In this document: positions 1 through 8,541 of the stretch, in pieces
How the letters are laid out: each line of letters begins with the position of its first letter
Numbering within the stretch: position 1 is the first letter of the stretch
Assembly: GCF_001428045.1 (NCBI RefSeq)
Contig: NZ_LMSD01000004.1
Span: forward strand, 1 to 64,000
Reading direction: 5' to 3'
Length of the DNA: 64,000 nt
Origin: Paenibacillus sp. Soil750
Lineage (GTDB): Bacteria; Bacillota; Bacilli; Paenibacillales; NBRC-103111
Position numbers and translations under genes: made by a program
Notes under the pieces: generated by a model
The model's input: the letters and a program-made list of their open reading frames with translations, nothing else
Told to the model about the DNA's origin: nothing
Database searches by the model: none

Positions 1-43
1 TTTCTTCCTCCGCTCCATTCTCATAGTCTGATTAAAACACAAA

Positions 44-90
44 TGACCCGTAAGAGGGCACTTTTTTCAAAGTGTCCATCTTACGGGTCA
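44..90 (-). terminator. Terminator of the efflux operon
   Basis: A long near-perfect inverted repeat begins with TGACCCGTAAGA and closes with TCTTACGGGTCA. The inner stem closes on an A/T-rich loop. It lies just after the stop codon of the leftward gene ending at 125, so it probably ends the four-gene efflux operon. Confidence 0.75.
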
Positions 91-124
91 CAGTTCAAAT
101 CCAAGGGTAGGGCTGTTTTCTCTT

Positions 125-2341
125 TTACTTAAATTGCTTCAGAAGGCGCTTCGCCGTTCCGTTCGGTGTGTCAATGACTTCATACATATTGACAATGACG
201 CCAGTTTGCACTTGCTCGTTTTTCAAACCGGAAATGCTTACTCTCTGGCTACCGCTCGTTAACTTGCCTGTACCCATTAATGAAGCATCTTGGGTGCCAA
301 CGATACGACCGAGAGAATCGACCATTTCAAATTGGATTTTGGAGAAATTAGAATCAATAATGACTTGATCTTCATGTGTAATATCCATGTCTAGTTGAAG
401 AACATAGGAATAGGTTCCGCCGCTATACGTCCAGCCAATCGAGCTGTCATTCACTTTAAGTGAGAATGGATAGATCGCGATGGTATCTCCAGTTTCTTCT
501 CCCTGTAAAGCAACTTTGAACGTCCCTGCGGACACATTGCCTTCTGAAACGGACTTATCATCGTACACATTCAGCGCAAATGAATCATCTTCTGTCGTTT
601 CTTTATTAGGCAGCAAGTAGGAGTAGCTGACTACATAGGAGCTTCCTGGTGCAATTTGCGTAGCCGCCGCGCTTTGACGAGAGCCGGTATATGCATTGCC
701 TTTATTATCGATGAGCTCGTTCTGGAGATCAGGCAGCGCGAGCGTGCTCGTGCCGTTGTTCGTAATTTTGTATTTGGCGATCGCGGTTTTGTAGCCAAGA
801 TCGTCATTCTCATGCGCATGAAGCTCAATGAGCGATACATCCAGATTCGGGTTCACAACGCTGCTGCCCAGAGCAAGCTTGGTTCCAAGCTCATAGTCTA
901 CCGCTGTGGTGAAGCCGTTTTGGGCTACGCTCGCGCCTTTGAGCACGAAAACAGCCACAGGCTGTTGTCCCGTTGTTCCTGTTGTTCCTGTAGATCCTGT
1001 TGTTCCTGTTGTTCCCGTCGTAGCCCCACTGTTACCTGCCGTTGATCCGCTTCCCGTACTACCTGTCGTGGTCGTTGTCCCGCTCCCCGTCGTGCTTCCC
1101 GTGCTAGCCGCCGCTTTCTGCCACAGCACGAGCTGTGCCGCATTCGGATCGATGCCCGTTGGCAGCGTCGCATTGAAGTAATAAGTCGCCGTTTCCTTCG
1201 GCGCTAAAAAGCCGCTGCGCGTACTGTTATCTGTCGATGACACGGATGAGCCTGAGTCACCGAACTGGTAGGAGGCTGCCAAGGAAGGGACAGGAGCGAC
1301 AACGTCCCCGTCATTGCTCAGTGTAACCACCGTCTGAACATGGACACCATCCGCTTGAATCGAATACGTAGACGAGCTTGCCTTCGCAGTCACGTTCTCG
1401 CCATCTTGCTGCCCCGCATAGCTCTGTTTCACGCCCAAAGCTACCGTATTCAGCGACGAATTCATACTTAAAGTTCCCAGTGAAACATCTTCACTTTGAT
1501 TGAGATAATAATATTCCAACGTTAGCCCGCTTGTAGGCATGCCTTTAGAAATTAGCGTTTTGAGCGTCAAGGTATCGGACTGATTGGGCAAAATAGCCGT
1601 ATCCGCCCCACTCGCAACTGTCGCCGTGTATTTCATACCATTGGCATCCACAAGTCTAGCTAGCAATCCTGCGGGTACTTTCACGCTGCTTGAACCTAAG
1701 TTCTTTGCTGCAACTTGCGTGTACATGTACCATTTGCCATTCTCGGTCACACGTACGCTCTGGCCTAGCCCAAAAGCAAGGGACGCATCATTCGCAAGTG
1801 TGCTGTCTAGCGTGCGCAAGCTAATAATTTCTTCTGGCGCTTCCAGCTGCCCATCTTGGATGACGGAGGCAATCGGCAGCTCACCGAGATGATTCATGAA
1901 GTCGGATTTATTGTAATCCCAGCGGAATACATCCACTTTCAAATCAGCAGCATTTTCACCAGTTGGCAAATTCGCGTAGAATCTGAAGCTTTCCTCTTGC
2001 CCGCCGTTCACGATGCCGCTCTTTTTCTCACTCAAATTGGCCGTGTAACTATGTCCAGCACCATCCGTGACACGTACACCATACTTGTTAAAATCAAGCG
2101 TCTGATTTTCTCCATTATGGAACAGGACGGAAAATTGCAAGGATGATGAGGAAAGTGAAGCTCTATTTAGCATAAAATAGGAATCCTTCGAGATAAAAAC
2201 GCCCTCGGATGCGGCGTGTGCGGAAGGTACTGGAGCTGCCCATGAGGCAGCCAGCAAACTTCCCGTCAGTAGTACAGCTAGACTTGTCTGTTTAAGTGAG
2301 TTTTTGGAGCGGAGTCCAATCGATGTTAGTTGACGAATCAT
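125..2341 (-). CDS. Secreted multi-domain protein, last gene of the efflux operon
   Basis: 738 residues with an N-terminal signal peptide (about residues 1-43, ending SAHAA), so the product is exported. The mature part holds at least three copies of a beta-rich domain of about 130-170 residues, each with patterns such as 'LFHNGENQTLDF' and references to variables, constants and linkers typical of DUF4352-like surface domains. A low-complexity Thr/Gly/Ser linker lies at about residues 410-465. The start is set by AGGAGG 8 nt upstream of ATG. It follows the ABC permease by 20 bp and is probably its last co-transcribed gene. I do not recognise a catalytic domain. A cell-surface accessory or substrate of the transporter is inference. 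Confidence 0.7.
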   Translation of the reverse strand: MIRQLTSIGLRSKNSLKQTSLAVLLTGSLLAASWAAPVPSAHAASEGVFISKDSYFMLNRASLSSSSLQFSVLFHNGENQTLDFNKYGVRVTDGAGHSYTANLSEKKSGIVNGGQEESFRFYANLPTGENAADLKVDVFRWDYNKSDFMNHLGELPIASVIQDGQLEAPEEIISLRTLDSTLANDASLAFGLGQSVRVTENGKWYMYTQVAAKNLGSSSVKVPAGLLARLVDANGMKYTATVASGADTAILPNQSDTLTLKTLISKGMPTSGLTLEYYYLNQSEDVSLGTLSMNSSLNTVALGVKQSYAGQQDGENVTAKASSSTYSIQADGVHVQTVVTLSNDGDVVAPVPSLAASYQFGDSGSSVSSTDNSTRSGFLAPKETATYYFNATLPTGIDPNAAQLVLWQKAAASTGSTTGSGTTTTTGSTGSGSTAGNSGATTGTTGTTGSTGTTGTTGQQPVAVFVLKGASVAQNGFTTAVDYELGTKLALGSSVVNPNLDVSLIELHAHENDDLGYKTAIAKYKITNNGTSTLALPDLQNELIDNKGNAYTGSRQSAAATQIAPGSSYVVSYSYLLPNKETTEDDSFALNVYDDKSVSEGNVSAGTFKVALQGEETGDTIAIYPFSLKVNDSSIGWTYSGGTYSYVLQLDMDITHEDQVIIDSNFSKIQFEMVDSLGRIVGTQDASLMGTGKLTSGSQRVSISGLKNEQVQTGVIVNMYEVIDTPNGTAKRLLKQFK

Positions 2342-2360
2342 AGTACAAACCTCCTGTTGC

Positions 2361-3536
2361 CTAATCGTAACGCAGAGCGTCGATAGGTTTTAATTTTGAT
2401 GCTTTATTCGCTGGATATAAACCGAAAATGACACCAACAAGTGCTGAGAATAAAAATGCGTAAAGCCCTACGTTGATCGAAAGACTCGTCTCTTGGCTTG
2501 GATTGATATACGGCCAGGCCAGTGATAAAGCGACCCCGACCAGCAGACCGATCAGACCACCCATCCCGCTAATCAAGGTAGCTTCGACTAGGAATTGCAG
2601 CAAAATATTTCTTCGCTTCGCCCCAATCGACTTCCGAATCCCGATCTCTCTCGTCCGCTCACTCACCGTCACGAGCATAATATTCATAATCCCGATCCCG
2701 CCTACAAGCAGGGAAATCGCAGCAACAGCAACCAATTGGTTGGTCAGCGTGCTAGACGCCGTTTGTCTTGCGCTAATGAGCTCGGATGAGTTCAAAATAT
2801 TGTAGCCGGTCGTGCTTTTAAACTTCTGAAATAAGTAAGCTTCTACGGCTAATTGTGCTCGGCTAACGAGGTCACCAGAGGATGCTTCCACATAGGCAGT
2901 CCGAATGTTACCTAGCTTAAAATCCCGGCTCATCGTCGGCAGCGGCACCAACACGGAGCTGTCTAAAGAAGTTCCGCTCGTATTGGAGCCTTTCGTTTGA
3001 AGAACACCGATAATCGTGTACATGTAGCCTTTCACATTAATTTCTTCGTCGATCGGATCTTCCTTGCCAAAAAACTTCGTAGCCACTTCACTCCCGATAA
3101 CCGCAACATGATTGCGGAAATCCAAATCTGCCTGAGCGAGGAAACGTCCGCTGGCCATCTTCCCCTTTTGCAGATCCAAATAACGGTCATTCGTTCCGAT
3201 CACATTGTAGCTCTCCGTTGTGCGGTCGAACTTAATGCTACTATTCTGCGTCATAGTGGGTGCAATCGACGAGATGCCCGCTGTGCCCTCTAGGGTCATG
3301 AACTCATCGTAATTCAACTGTGTGGCGCGTCCGTTCCCCATTAGGTTAACCGTTAGGAGATTCGTTCCTAGTCCTTCATATTGCTTTTCGATGGCTTTGG
3401 AGGTTCCTTGACCAATCGAGACAAGCGTGATCACCGAAGCAACCCCGATAATAACGCCTAGCATGGTCAGAACCGTTCGTAACGGATTCGAGCGAATGGT
3501 GCTCATCGCCATTTGGAAAAGCTCCCAAATTCTCAT
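2361..3536 (-). CDS. MacB/FtsX-type ABC transporter permease
   Basis: 391 residues. One membrane segment near residues 20-45 (containing 'LTMLGVIIGVAS') is followed by a large extracytoplasmic MacB-type periplasmic-core domain. Three C-terminal membrane segments form the FtsX domain, with the typical 'SERTREIGIRKSIGAKRR' coupling motif. It should act with the ATPase and the adaptor encoded upstream to export peptides, antibiotics or surface molecules. The ATG overlaps the ATPase stop codon by 4 nt (ATGA), indicating translational coupling. The substrate cannot be told from sequence. Confidence 0.92.
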   Translation of the reverse strand: MRIWELFQMAMSTIRSNPLRTVLTMLGVIIGVASVITLVSIGQGTSKAIEKQYEGLGTNLLTVNLMGNGRATQLNYDEFMTLEGTAGISSIAPTMTQNSSIKFDRTTESYNVIGTNDRYLDLQKGKMASGRFLAQADLDFRNHVAVIGSEVATKFFGKEDPIDEEINVKGYMYTIIGVLQTKGSNTSGTSLDSSVLVPLPTMSRDFKLGNIRTAYVEASSGDLVSRAQLAVEAYLFQKFKSTTGYNILNSSELISARQTASSTLTNQLVAVAAISLLVGGIGIMNIMLVTVSERTREIGIRKSIGAKRRNILLQFLVEATLISGMGGLIGLLVGVALSLAWPYINPSQETSLSINVGLYAFLFSALVGVIFGLYPANKASKLKPIDALRYD

Positions 3537-4258
3537 GAATGCGCCTCCTCTAACTTAGGCACTTCAACCGACCAAGCATCATTGCGCGTATCACTGACGA
3601 TTTCGCCATCTCGCAGCGCCACCACGCGCTTCGCATTGTCTGCAATGTGATGATCATGGGTGATCAACACAATCGTATTGCCCTGCTGATTTAACTCTTT
3701 GATCAACTCGAGTACCTCGATGCCCGTTTTGGAATCCAAGGCGCCTGTCGGTTCATCCGCTAGAATGAGCGACGGTGAAATGGCCAATGCACGCGCAATC
3801 GCAACCCGCTGCTGCTGTCCACCCGAAAGCTCACTTGGCTTGTGATGTCCACGTTCTCCCATCCCTAACTTCGTCAGCATGCGCTTGGCTTGTTCTTTCC
3901 GTTGTTTAGGAGGAATACCTGCATAAATCATCGGAAGCTCCACGTTCTCCATCGCTGTCAGCCTTGGCAACAGGTTAAACTGTTGAAAAATGAAACCAAT
4001 CTTCCGATTGCGCAGCTGAGCAAGTCCGTTGTCTGACATTTTCTCAGTAGCTACGCCATCCAATGTATATGAACCTGACGTTGGGCTGTCTAGCAGCCCA
4101 ATTGTATTCATCAACGTCGATTTACCCGATCCGCTGGGACCAATAATGGCGACAAAATCCCCTTCTGCAATATGCAGGGTAATGCCGCGCAAAATCTGCA
4201 ATTCCTCCGCACCACGGGTGTAACTCTTCGTGATCTCATTTAGCTCAATGATATTCAT
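3533..4258 (-). CDS. MacB-type ABC transporter ATP-binding protein
   Basis: 241 residues from the ATG at 4258, which has AAAGGAG 7 nt upstream. The open frame runs further 5' without a ribosome binding site. Walker [10 protein letters not shown] is at residues 40-48, the signature LSGGQ at about 144-148, Walker B LILADEP at about 164-170, and the H-loop in 'LITHDHH'. This is the LolD/MacB family of exporter ATPases, pairing with an FtsX-type permease. It lies between the adaptor gene (34 bp upstream) and the permease gene (4-nt overlap). Confidence 0.95.
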   Translation of the reverse strand: MNIIELNEITKSYTRGAEELQILRGITLHIAEGDFVAIIGPSGSGKSTLMNTIGLLDSPTSGSYTLDGVATEKMSDNGLAQLRNRKIGFIFQQFNLLPRLTAMENVELPMIYAGIPPKQRKEQAKRMLTKLGMGERGHHKPSELSGGQQQRVAIARALAISPSLILADEPTGALDSKTGIEVLELIKELNQQGNTIVLITHDHHIADNAKRVVALRDGEIVSDTRNDAWSVEVPKLEEAHS

Positions 4259-4292
4259 CCCATTCGCTCCTTTCAGGGGCAAGGCTAGCTCT

Positions 4293-5987
4293 TTATTGAC
4301 GCGCTCCGCCACCGCCAGCATTACCGCCACCCTGGAAACCACCGCCGCCAGCAGCTCCACCTGCACCGCCTTGGAATCCGCCTGCGCCACCTGGGAAAGC
4401 ACCTCCGCCTGGGAAGCCTTGCTGTTGCTGATTTGTCGTCGTTGTCGCTCTGCGAACTGGCGTGACTACCTCTTCGCCTTCTTTTACGCCATCGAGCACT
4501 TCAACTTGCGTTTTGCTTCGAATACCTACTTTTAACTCCCGCTCTTCCGTTGTACCATCGGCCTTCTTCACCGTAACCGTCGACTTGCCTCTTGTTGTCG
4601 TCACGACTTGAATCGGTAGTACGAGAATATCCTTCTTATCTTGGATGAGGATTTCAGCCGTCGCCGTCATCGCATATTTCAAATCATTCTGTGCTGTATT
4701 CGGAATGGCCACAACCGCATCATACGTAGTCACGCCATTCGTCGTTGTACCCACATTGGATACAGAAGTCACTTCACCTGTAAAAGTTTTCCCTGCAATC
4801 GCATCGACTTTTACGTTAACCTTTTGTCCGACCTTCACACTCGTCAGATCAAGCTCATCCACAGCAATTGCGAGCTGCATCGTGCTTAGACTAGCCACTG
4901 CACCGAGCGTGGTGTTCGCATTAATCTGCGCGCCAACCGGGTAATTCCGAAGGACATTATTTTTACTGTTGGCAAAATCCGCCGAGAACACGCCATCAAA
5001 CGGTGCTTTGATCGTTAATTGATCGACTTTTTGCTGGGCATCGCTGACACGAATCTTCTGGCTTTCAATGGCAGATTGTTTGGAGACGATATTCTTTTGG
5101 AGGTCGTCGTTAAAAAGGGTCACAATCAGATCGCCTTGTTTAATCGTATCGCCATCTTTGAATTTCAGCGTTTTCACCGTACCGCTAGCTTCGGAGAAAA
5201 TAGACGCCGTGCGCACATAAGCAAGTTCAGCCTGATCGGAGGACGCCACCTTGGTAGTGCCGCTGCCGATACTGCCTTTGACCTTTAAGCCTGCCGAAAG
5301 CGTACCATCGTTATCGACGAGCACATCGACCAACACCACTTTATTCCCATTCGCGTCAGCGCTAATTTCATGGCCAATCGTATCGACTGCTCCAACCTTG
5401 GATAACAAGTAGCCATCCACGCTCAGCTCTACGGGGTCACCTTTTTTCAGTTGCACAGCTTCTTGCAGTGAAAATGGCAGTTTTACCTTAAACTGCGTTG
5501 TATCTGAAATCGTACCGATCTTCGTCGTTTTATTCACTTGGCTGCCAACATCAAAATTAGCATTCAGTGTGATCTTGCCCGACATCGGAGAGGATACGCT
5601 CATATTTCCTTGTTCAGACTGCAGCTCAGCTAGATCACTCTCCAGCTGCCCCAAGGTCACTTGCGCTTCCTTGAGATTCGTTTCCGTTGACGGGACAGAA
5701 AGTTCGACGAGCACATCGCCTTTTTTAACCGCTTGATTCTGGGTTAAATTCATCGTTTTGATGATACCTTCGATCGGGATCACAATGTTTTGCTTATCCT
5801 TAGCGTCCAATTGGGAGGTCCCTGATACGGCCATCGAAATGGCGCCCTTGGTCACTTTCATTGTCGTTTGTTGTGTTGCCGCTGTTGCTGGCTTCGCATT
5901 ATTATGTACATAGTAGTATGTACCTGCCCCACACAGGATGGCCGCCAGGGCTACTATGAGCCACCTTTTCTTACTGCCTACTTTCAT
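4293..5987 (-). CDS. HlyD/MacA-type efflux adaptor subunit
   Basis: 564 residues. One N-terminal membrane anchor (about 9-29) precedes two biotinyl/lipoyl-like half-domain sets (around 60-150 and 255-350) with coiled-coil segments and beta-barrel regions, as in membrane-fusion adaptors of MacAB-type exporters. The adaptor core is duplicated compared with a simple MacA. The last 40 residues are an unusual Gly-rich tail of GGAGGF/GGG repeats. It is the first gene of the efflux operon. A six-box CTGA array with 11-bp period ends 10 nt from a TAGACT -10 element upstream, so control by the neighbouring two-component system is likely. Confidence 0.88.
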   Translation of the reverse strand: MKVGSKKRWLIVALAAILCGAGTYYYVHNNAKPATAATQQTTMKVTKGAISMAVSGTSQLDAKDKQNIVIPIEGIIKTMNLTQNQAVKKGDVLVELSVPSTETNLKEAQVTLGQLESDLAELQSEQGNMSVSSPMSGKITLNANFDVGSQVNKTTKIGTISDTTQFKVKLPFSLQEAVQLKKGDPVELSVDGYLLSKVGAVDTIGHEISADANGNKVVLVDVLVDNDGTLSAGLKVKGSIGSGTTKVASSDQAELAYVRTASIFSEASGTVKTLKFKDGDTIKQGDLIVTLFNDDLQKNIVSKQSAIESQKIRVSDAQQKVDQLTIKAPFDGVFSADFANSKNNVLRNYPVGAQINANTTLGAVASLSTMQLAIAVDELDLTSVKVGQKVNVKVDAIAGKTFTGEVTSVSNVGTTTNGVTTYDAVVAIPNTAQNDLKYAMTATAEILIQDKKDILVLPIQVVTTTRGKSTVTVKKADGTTEERELKVGIRSKTQVEVLDGVKEGEEVVTPVRRATTTTNQQQQGFPGGGAFPGGAGGFQGGAGGAAGGGGFQGGGNAGGGGARQ

Positions 5988-6055
5988 CCGTCATAACCCC
6001 TCTCACGGTTTACCTAAACACTCGTTGCCTAGGTCGTACAATCTTCACAAGATGT

Positions 6056-6137
6056 AGTCTACTAGGGGCGACTGAAACCTGTCTGAGTGTAAGCTGAAAG
6101 TAAGTTGAACGAAAGCTGAGCGTTTGCTGAAAATGGG
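6056..6137 (-). promoter_or_regulatory. Six 11-bp-phased response-regulator boxes and -10 of the efflux operon
   Basis: CTGA-type boxes start at 6072, 6083, 6094, 6105, 6116 and 6127 (box 4 is TTGA), an exact 11-bp period. Read toward the operon, the final TTTCAG is followed by 10 nt and a -10-like TAGACT at 6056-6061. Direct repeats with 11-bp spacing are typical of OmpR/PhoP-family binding sites. The same array and spacing occur upstream of three other promoters in this window. Confidence 0.8.
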
Positions 6138-6345
6138 GACGGGCTGTGTGCCAGCGCTGAAGTTGCTGCTGCTGCAGATATTGCTAGTGCTACTGCTACT
6201 ACCACTGCTACTGCTACACTACTGTTGCTGCCAGTACCAATACCAGTGCTGCTACCGATATTGCCAGTGCCACTGCCACTGCTGCTACCGCCGAAATCCG
6301 ACTGCCACCAAGATTATTGCCACCCGTCTGCCACCCTACGCACAA
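6138..6345. other. Low-complexity triplet-rich intergenic stretch
   Basis: This stretch is dominated by GCTGCT/CTACTG/CCAGTG triplet runs (about 6158-6295). On the minus strand one frame reads a Gly/Ser-rich peptide of the GSSSGSGTGN type and others read Ala/Val runs, with GGTGGCA motifs just upstream and several stops. It has no start codon with a ribosome binding site. It may be a decayed Gly-rich coding segment or simple slippage-prone DNA. I see no gene in it. Confidence 0.5.
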
Positions 6346-6533
6346 TTAACTGGAAAAACTCCAGCTATTCTTCTGGTTTTCCATCAAATCTAGAGATTAG
6401 ATGGAAAATGTACATCTATTTCTTCACTTTCTGGCGTACTTGGCCTAATAGCTCGAAATTAGCTGTACTTTTTACAGTTAGTAGAATGAAAACGGGAATT
6501 CATGCGAAATTAACTGTATGTTTTCCAGTTGTT
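6346..6533. repeat. Four-palindrome array, block A (51-62-51 spacing)
   Basis: Four 24-bp imperfect palindromes start at 6346, 6397, 6459 and 6510. Each has a left arm like TTARMTGKA and a right arm like TMCAKYTAWT. Units 1-2 and 3-4 are in opposite orientation, judged by the GGA/GTA asymmetry. Start-to-start distances are 51, 62 and 51 bp, the same as in the blocks at 8251, 13403, 16464 and 42085. The sequence between units is not shared. Confidence 0.85.
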
Positions 6534-6613
6534 ATGCTCGACATATTCCTACACTTAGCTACTTTAAGTGCTCCCTATCTAGCAACATTGCAGCAACTTC
6601 CCACCTCAAGCAC

Positions 6614-6642
6614 AAAAAGCCGCTCACATGGTGAGCAGCTTT
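6614..6642 (-). terminator. Terminator after the Gly-rich secreted protein gene
   Basis: On the minus strand a stem AAAGCTGCTCAC / GTGAGCGGCTTT with a short loop is followed by a T run. It lies 14 bp past the stop codon of the leftward gene ending at 6656. Confidence 0.75.
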
Positions 6643-6655
6643 CTATTACAACCCC

Positions 6656-7465
6656 TTAGTTAGTAGCTGTCGGAGCTGGTGTTGCTGATTGTTTGGATGC
6701 ACCCCGATCAGGACGCTGGTGAGCCGTACCTTTCTCCTCAACAGCCTTCTTGATCGAATCTGTCATACCGTCTTTAATTTTGCTGATCAAATCATCTTCG
6801 CTAATCCCTTTCGCTGTTGCGATATCCACGAGGGATTTGCCTGATTCCAGCTCTGTTCTCAACTCATCTTGTGTAATACCCAGAATTGTCGTGATGACTT
6901 CTGGATTGCCGAAGTGTCCACCACCAAAGCCTCCTGGACCTCCTTTACCTCCAGGTCCACCTTTACCGCCGCCTGGAAAGCCGCCCTTGAAGCCAGTGCT
7001 ATCAATTTGCTTCGTTAATTGGTCGCTCAAACCTTTAATAATCTCATCGGCCTTCTCTTGTGTCAGCTTCCCAGCTGTGACTTCAGCTGTAATCGTAGCT
7101 GTCTCGGCTGCAACAAGCTTGGACAAGTAATCTTCCTTCGATAATCCTTTTTCAAGGGCAAACGCTGCTAATGTTTTATCTGCTTTAAGTGCTTCCTGCA
7201 CAGCGCTTTCTTCAACGCTTAGAATCGTTGCTGTTTCTTTTATCACGTTACCGCCACGGAAGCCACCGCGATCTCCCATTTGTCCACGACCTTTATCGTT
7301 AAAGCCTTTGCCGCCCTGTCCTGCTGTTGGTGCCGCTGTGCTTGTGGAATTTCCTACTGCTGTATCTGCGAACGCTTCGTTATGTAGGGCTCCTACTAAG
7401 CCAACTCCGATGACAAAAGATGCTACTAGTGAACCTGCGAGAATTTTTTTGCTGATTTTTTTCAT
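6656..7465 (-). CDS. Secreted Gly-rich protein with two DUF2680-like repeats
   Basis: 269 residues from the ATG at 7465 (MKKISKK), preceded by GAGGTGG. The longer frame's ATG overlaps that ribosome binding site. A signal peptide ends near 'AFA'. Two related helical repeats follow (about 75-155 and 185-240), each with a pattern like 'SVEESAVQEALKADKTL' / 'ITQDELRTELESGKSL', separated by a Gly/Lys/Pro-rich linker. The repeats resemble the DUF2680 (YckD-like) family. The function is unknown. Its promoter carries the same six-box array as the efflux operon, so it should be a member of that regulon. Confidence 0.65.
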   Translation of the reverse strand: MKKISKKILAGSLVASFVIGVGLVGALHNEAFADTAVGNSTSTAAPTAGQGGKGFNDKGRGQMGDRGGFRGGNVIKETATILSVEESAVQEALKADKTLAAFALEKGLSKEDYLSKLVAAETATITAEVTAGKLTQEKADEIIKGLSDQLTKQIDSTGFKGGFPGGGKGGPGGKGGPGGFGGGHFGNPEVITTILGITQDELRTELESGKSLVDIATAKGISEDDLISKIKDGMTDSIKKAVEEKGTAHQRPDRGASKQSATPAPTATN

Positions 7466-7519
7466 AATGGTATTCCACCTCATCTTTGGATTTGTGTTTG
7501 TGTTTCCCTTACAAAACCA

Positions 7520-7601
7520 AGTATAGACCCCTTACCTGAAACCCATCTGAGCGTAAACTGAAGGTTGGTTGAGAGCTATCTGAGAATTGGCTGAAAATGG
7601 T
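7520..7601 (-). promoter_or_regulatory. Six 11-bp-phased response-regulator boxes and -10 of the Gly-rich protein gene
   Basis: CTGA-type boxes start at 7536, 7547, 7558, 7569, 7580 and 7591. Box 4 is again TTGA and boxes 2 and 5 are CTGAG, matching the efflux promoter box for box. After TTTCAG (minus strand), 10 nt separate the array from a -10 TATACT at 7520-7525. Confidence 0.82.
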
Positions 7602-7713
7602 ATGGCTTAAATTACATTAAAATTTGCGTACTGGTGTTCGATTTCAGCATTCTTTATGGTAGAATAAGGATTATATGAGCACAATTTCGAAATAGATAGG
7701 GGGACGCTGTCTA

Positions 7714-8100
7714 ATGTCTTATCGTAAAGAGCGCAATAAGCTAATCGCTTACTGGGTAACCACCATCCTAGGACCTGCGAGTTTCGTCATCGGAGGATTC
7801 TTCTTCATAACCCATGGTGAGCAGCAAATCACTACATTGACTGGGCTCGGATATCCCGAGTATATTTTGACCATCCTGGGCTTCTGGAAGCTGATGGCCG
7901 TCATTGCCATCCTGATCCCGCGTTTTCCCCGACTGAAAGAATGGGCATACGCTGGCTTTTTCTTCGAGCTCACGGGAGCAGCAGCTTCGCATATTTTGAA
8001 TGGCGATGGCTTAGTCCTCGCTGCCCAGCCGCTAGTATTTCTAGCGCTCGTCATGGCATCATGGGCACTTCGCCCGAGTAGCCGTAAGCTTGTTTCTTAG
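7714..8100 (+). CDS. DoxX-like family membrane protein
   Basis: 128 residues with four predicted membrane segments (about 12-32, 50-67, 75-95 and 98-118), a size and pattern typical of the DoxX_2 family. The N-terminus is basic and cytoplasmic. The molecular role of the family is not settled. ATG at 7714 has GGGGGA upstream. A possible SigA -10 (TAGAAT, 7660-7665) with a weak -35 lies upstream. It is monocistronic, with its own terminator directly after the stop. Confidence 0.75.
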   Translation: MSYRKERNKLIAYWVTTILGPASFVIGGFFFITHGEQQITTLTGLGYPEYILTILGFWKLMAVIAILIPRFPRLKEWAYAGFFFELTGAAASHILNGDGLVLAAQPLVFLALVMASWALRPSSRKLVS

Positions 8101-8111
8101 CTGATGCCAAG

Positions 8112-8137
8112 GGCCAACCGTTCGACGGTTGGCCTTT
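8112..8137 (+). terminator. Terminator of the DoxX-like gene
   Basis: Perfect 9-bp stem GGCCAACCG / CGGTTGGCC with a TTCGA loop followed by TTT, starting 12 bp after the stop codon. Confidence 0.85.
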
Positions 8138-8250
8138 CGTGTACGCGGGATAGGCAATGCTGGTGGGGAGGAGGATGGGTTAGAGTAGCTAGTTTATGGT
8201 GGGTTGCGAAAACTGTTTGCGCTGGGATGCATTCCCCTTCCCCACAACCA

Positions 8251-8438
8251 TTAACAGTAAAAAGTACAGTTAATTCCCGCACAATTCCCTACTACCAACC
8301 TTTAACTGGATTTCCTCCATCTATTTCTGACGATTTCAGTGAAATCAGCCACTTCAGCTGAATTTAGCTACATGAAATCCATCTATTTGCTCAAAATCAG
8401 GATTTTCATCCAAATTAACTGTATGAAATCCATCTATT
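8251..8438. repeat. Four-palindrome array, block B (51-62-51 spacing)
   Basis: Units of 24 bp start at 8251, 8302, 8364 and 8415. The block fills the space between two convergent genes (DoxX-like and histidine kinase), between their terminators. The spacing is identical to the other four blocks and the spacers are different. No gene is seen in 8138-8501. Confidence 0.85.
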
Positions 8439-8501
8439 GCCGCCGCCGAAGCTGAATACTCGGCATGAATCCGGGTGCCACTGGGCACGCCGCCAACACA
8501 A

Positions 8502-8531
8502 AAGAGGCCAACGCCTCAGCGTCAGCCTCTT
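8502..8531 (-). terminator. Terminator of the two-component operon
   Basis: On the minus strand a stem AAGAGGCTGACGC / GCGTTGGCCTCTT closes on TGAG and is followed by a T-rich stretch. It lies just downstream of the histidine kinase stop. Confidence 0.75.
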
Positions 8532-8541
8532 CTTCTCCTAC

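Noticed and set aside
906-1181. Open frames on the plus strand with Val/Pro-rich products inside the secreted protein gene
   Set aside because: They mirror the Thr/Gly-rich repeat of the minus-strand gene; no ribosome binding site and an implausible composition.
6346-6533. Consecutive transcription terminators or attenuators
   Set aside because: The hairpins lack T runs, lie in both orientations relative to genes, and keep fixed spacing with unrelated spacers, which terminators do not need.
6124-6659. Two Leu/Cys-rich plus-strand frames upstream of the efflux operon
   Set aside because: They arise from triplet-rich DNA and the palindrome array; no ribosome binding site and no recognisable protein.
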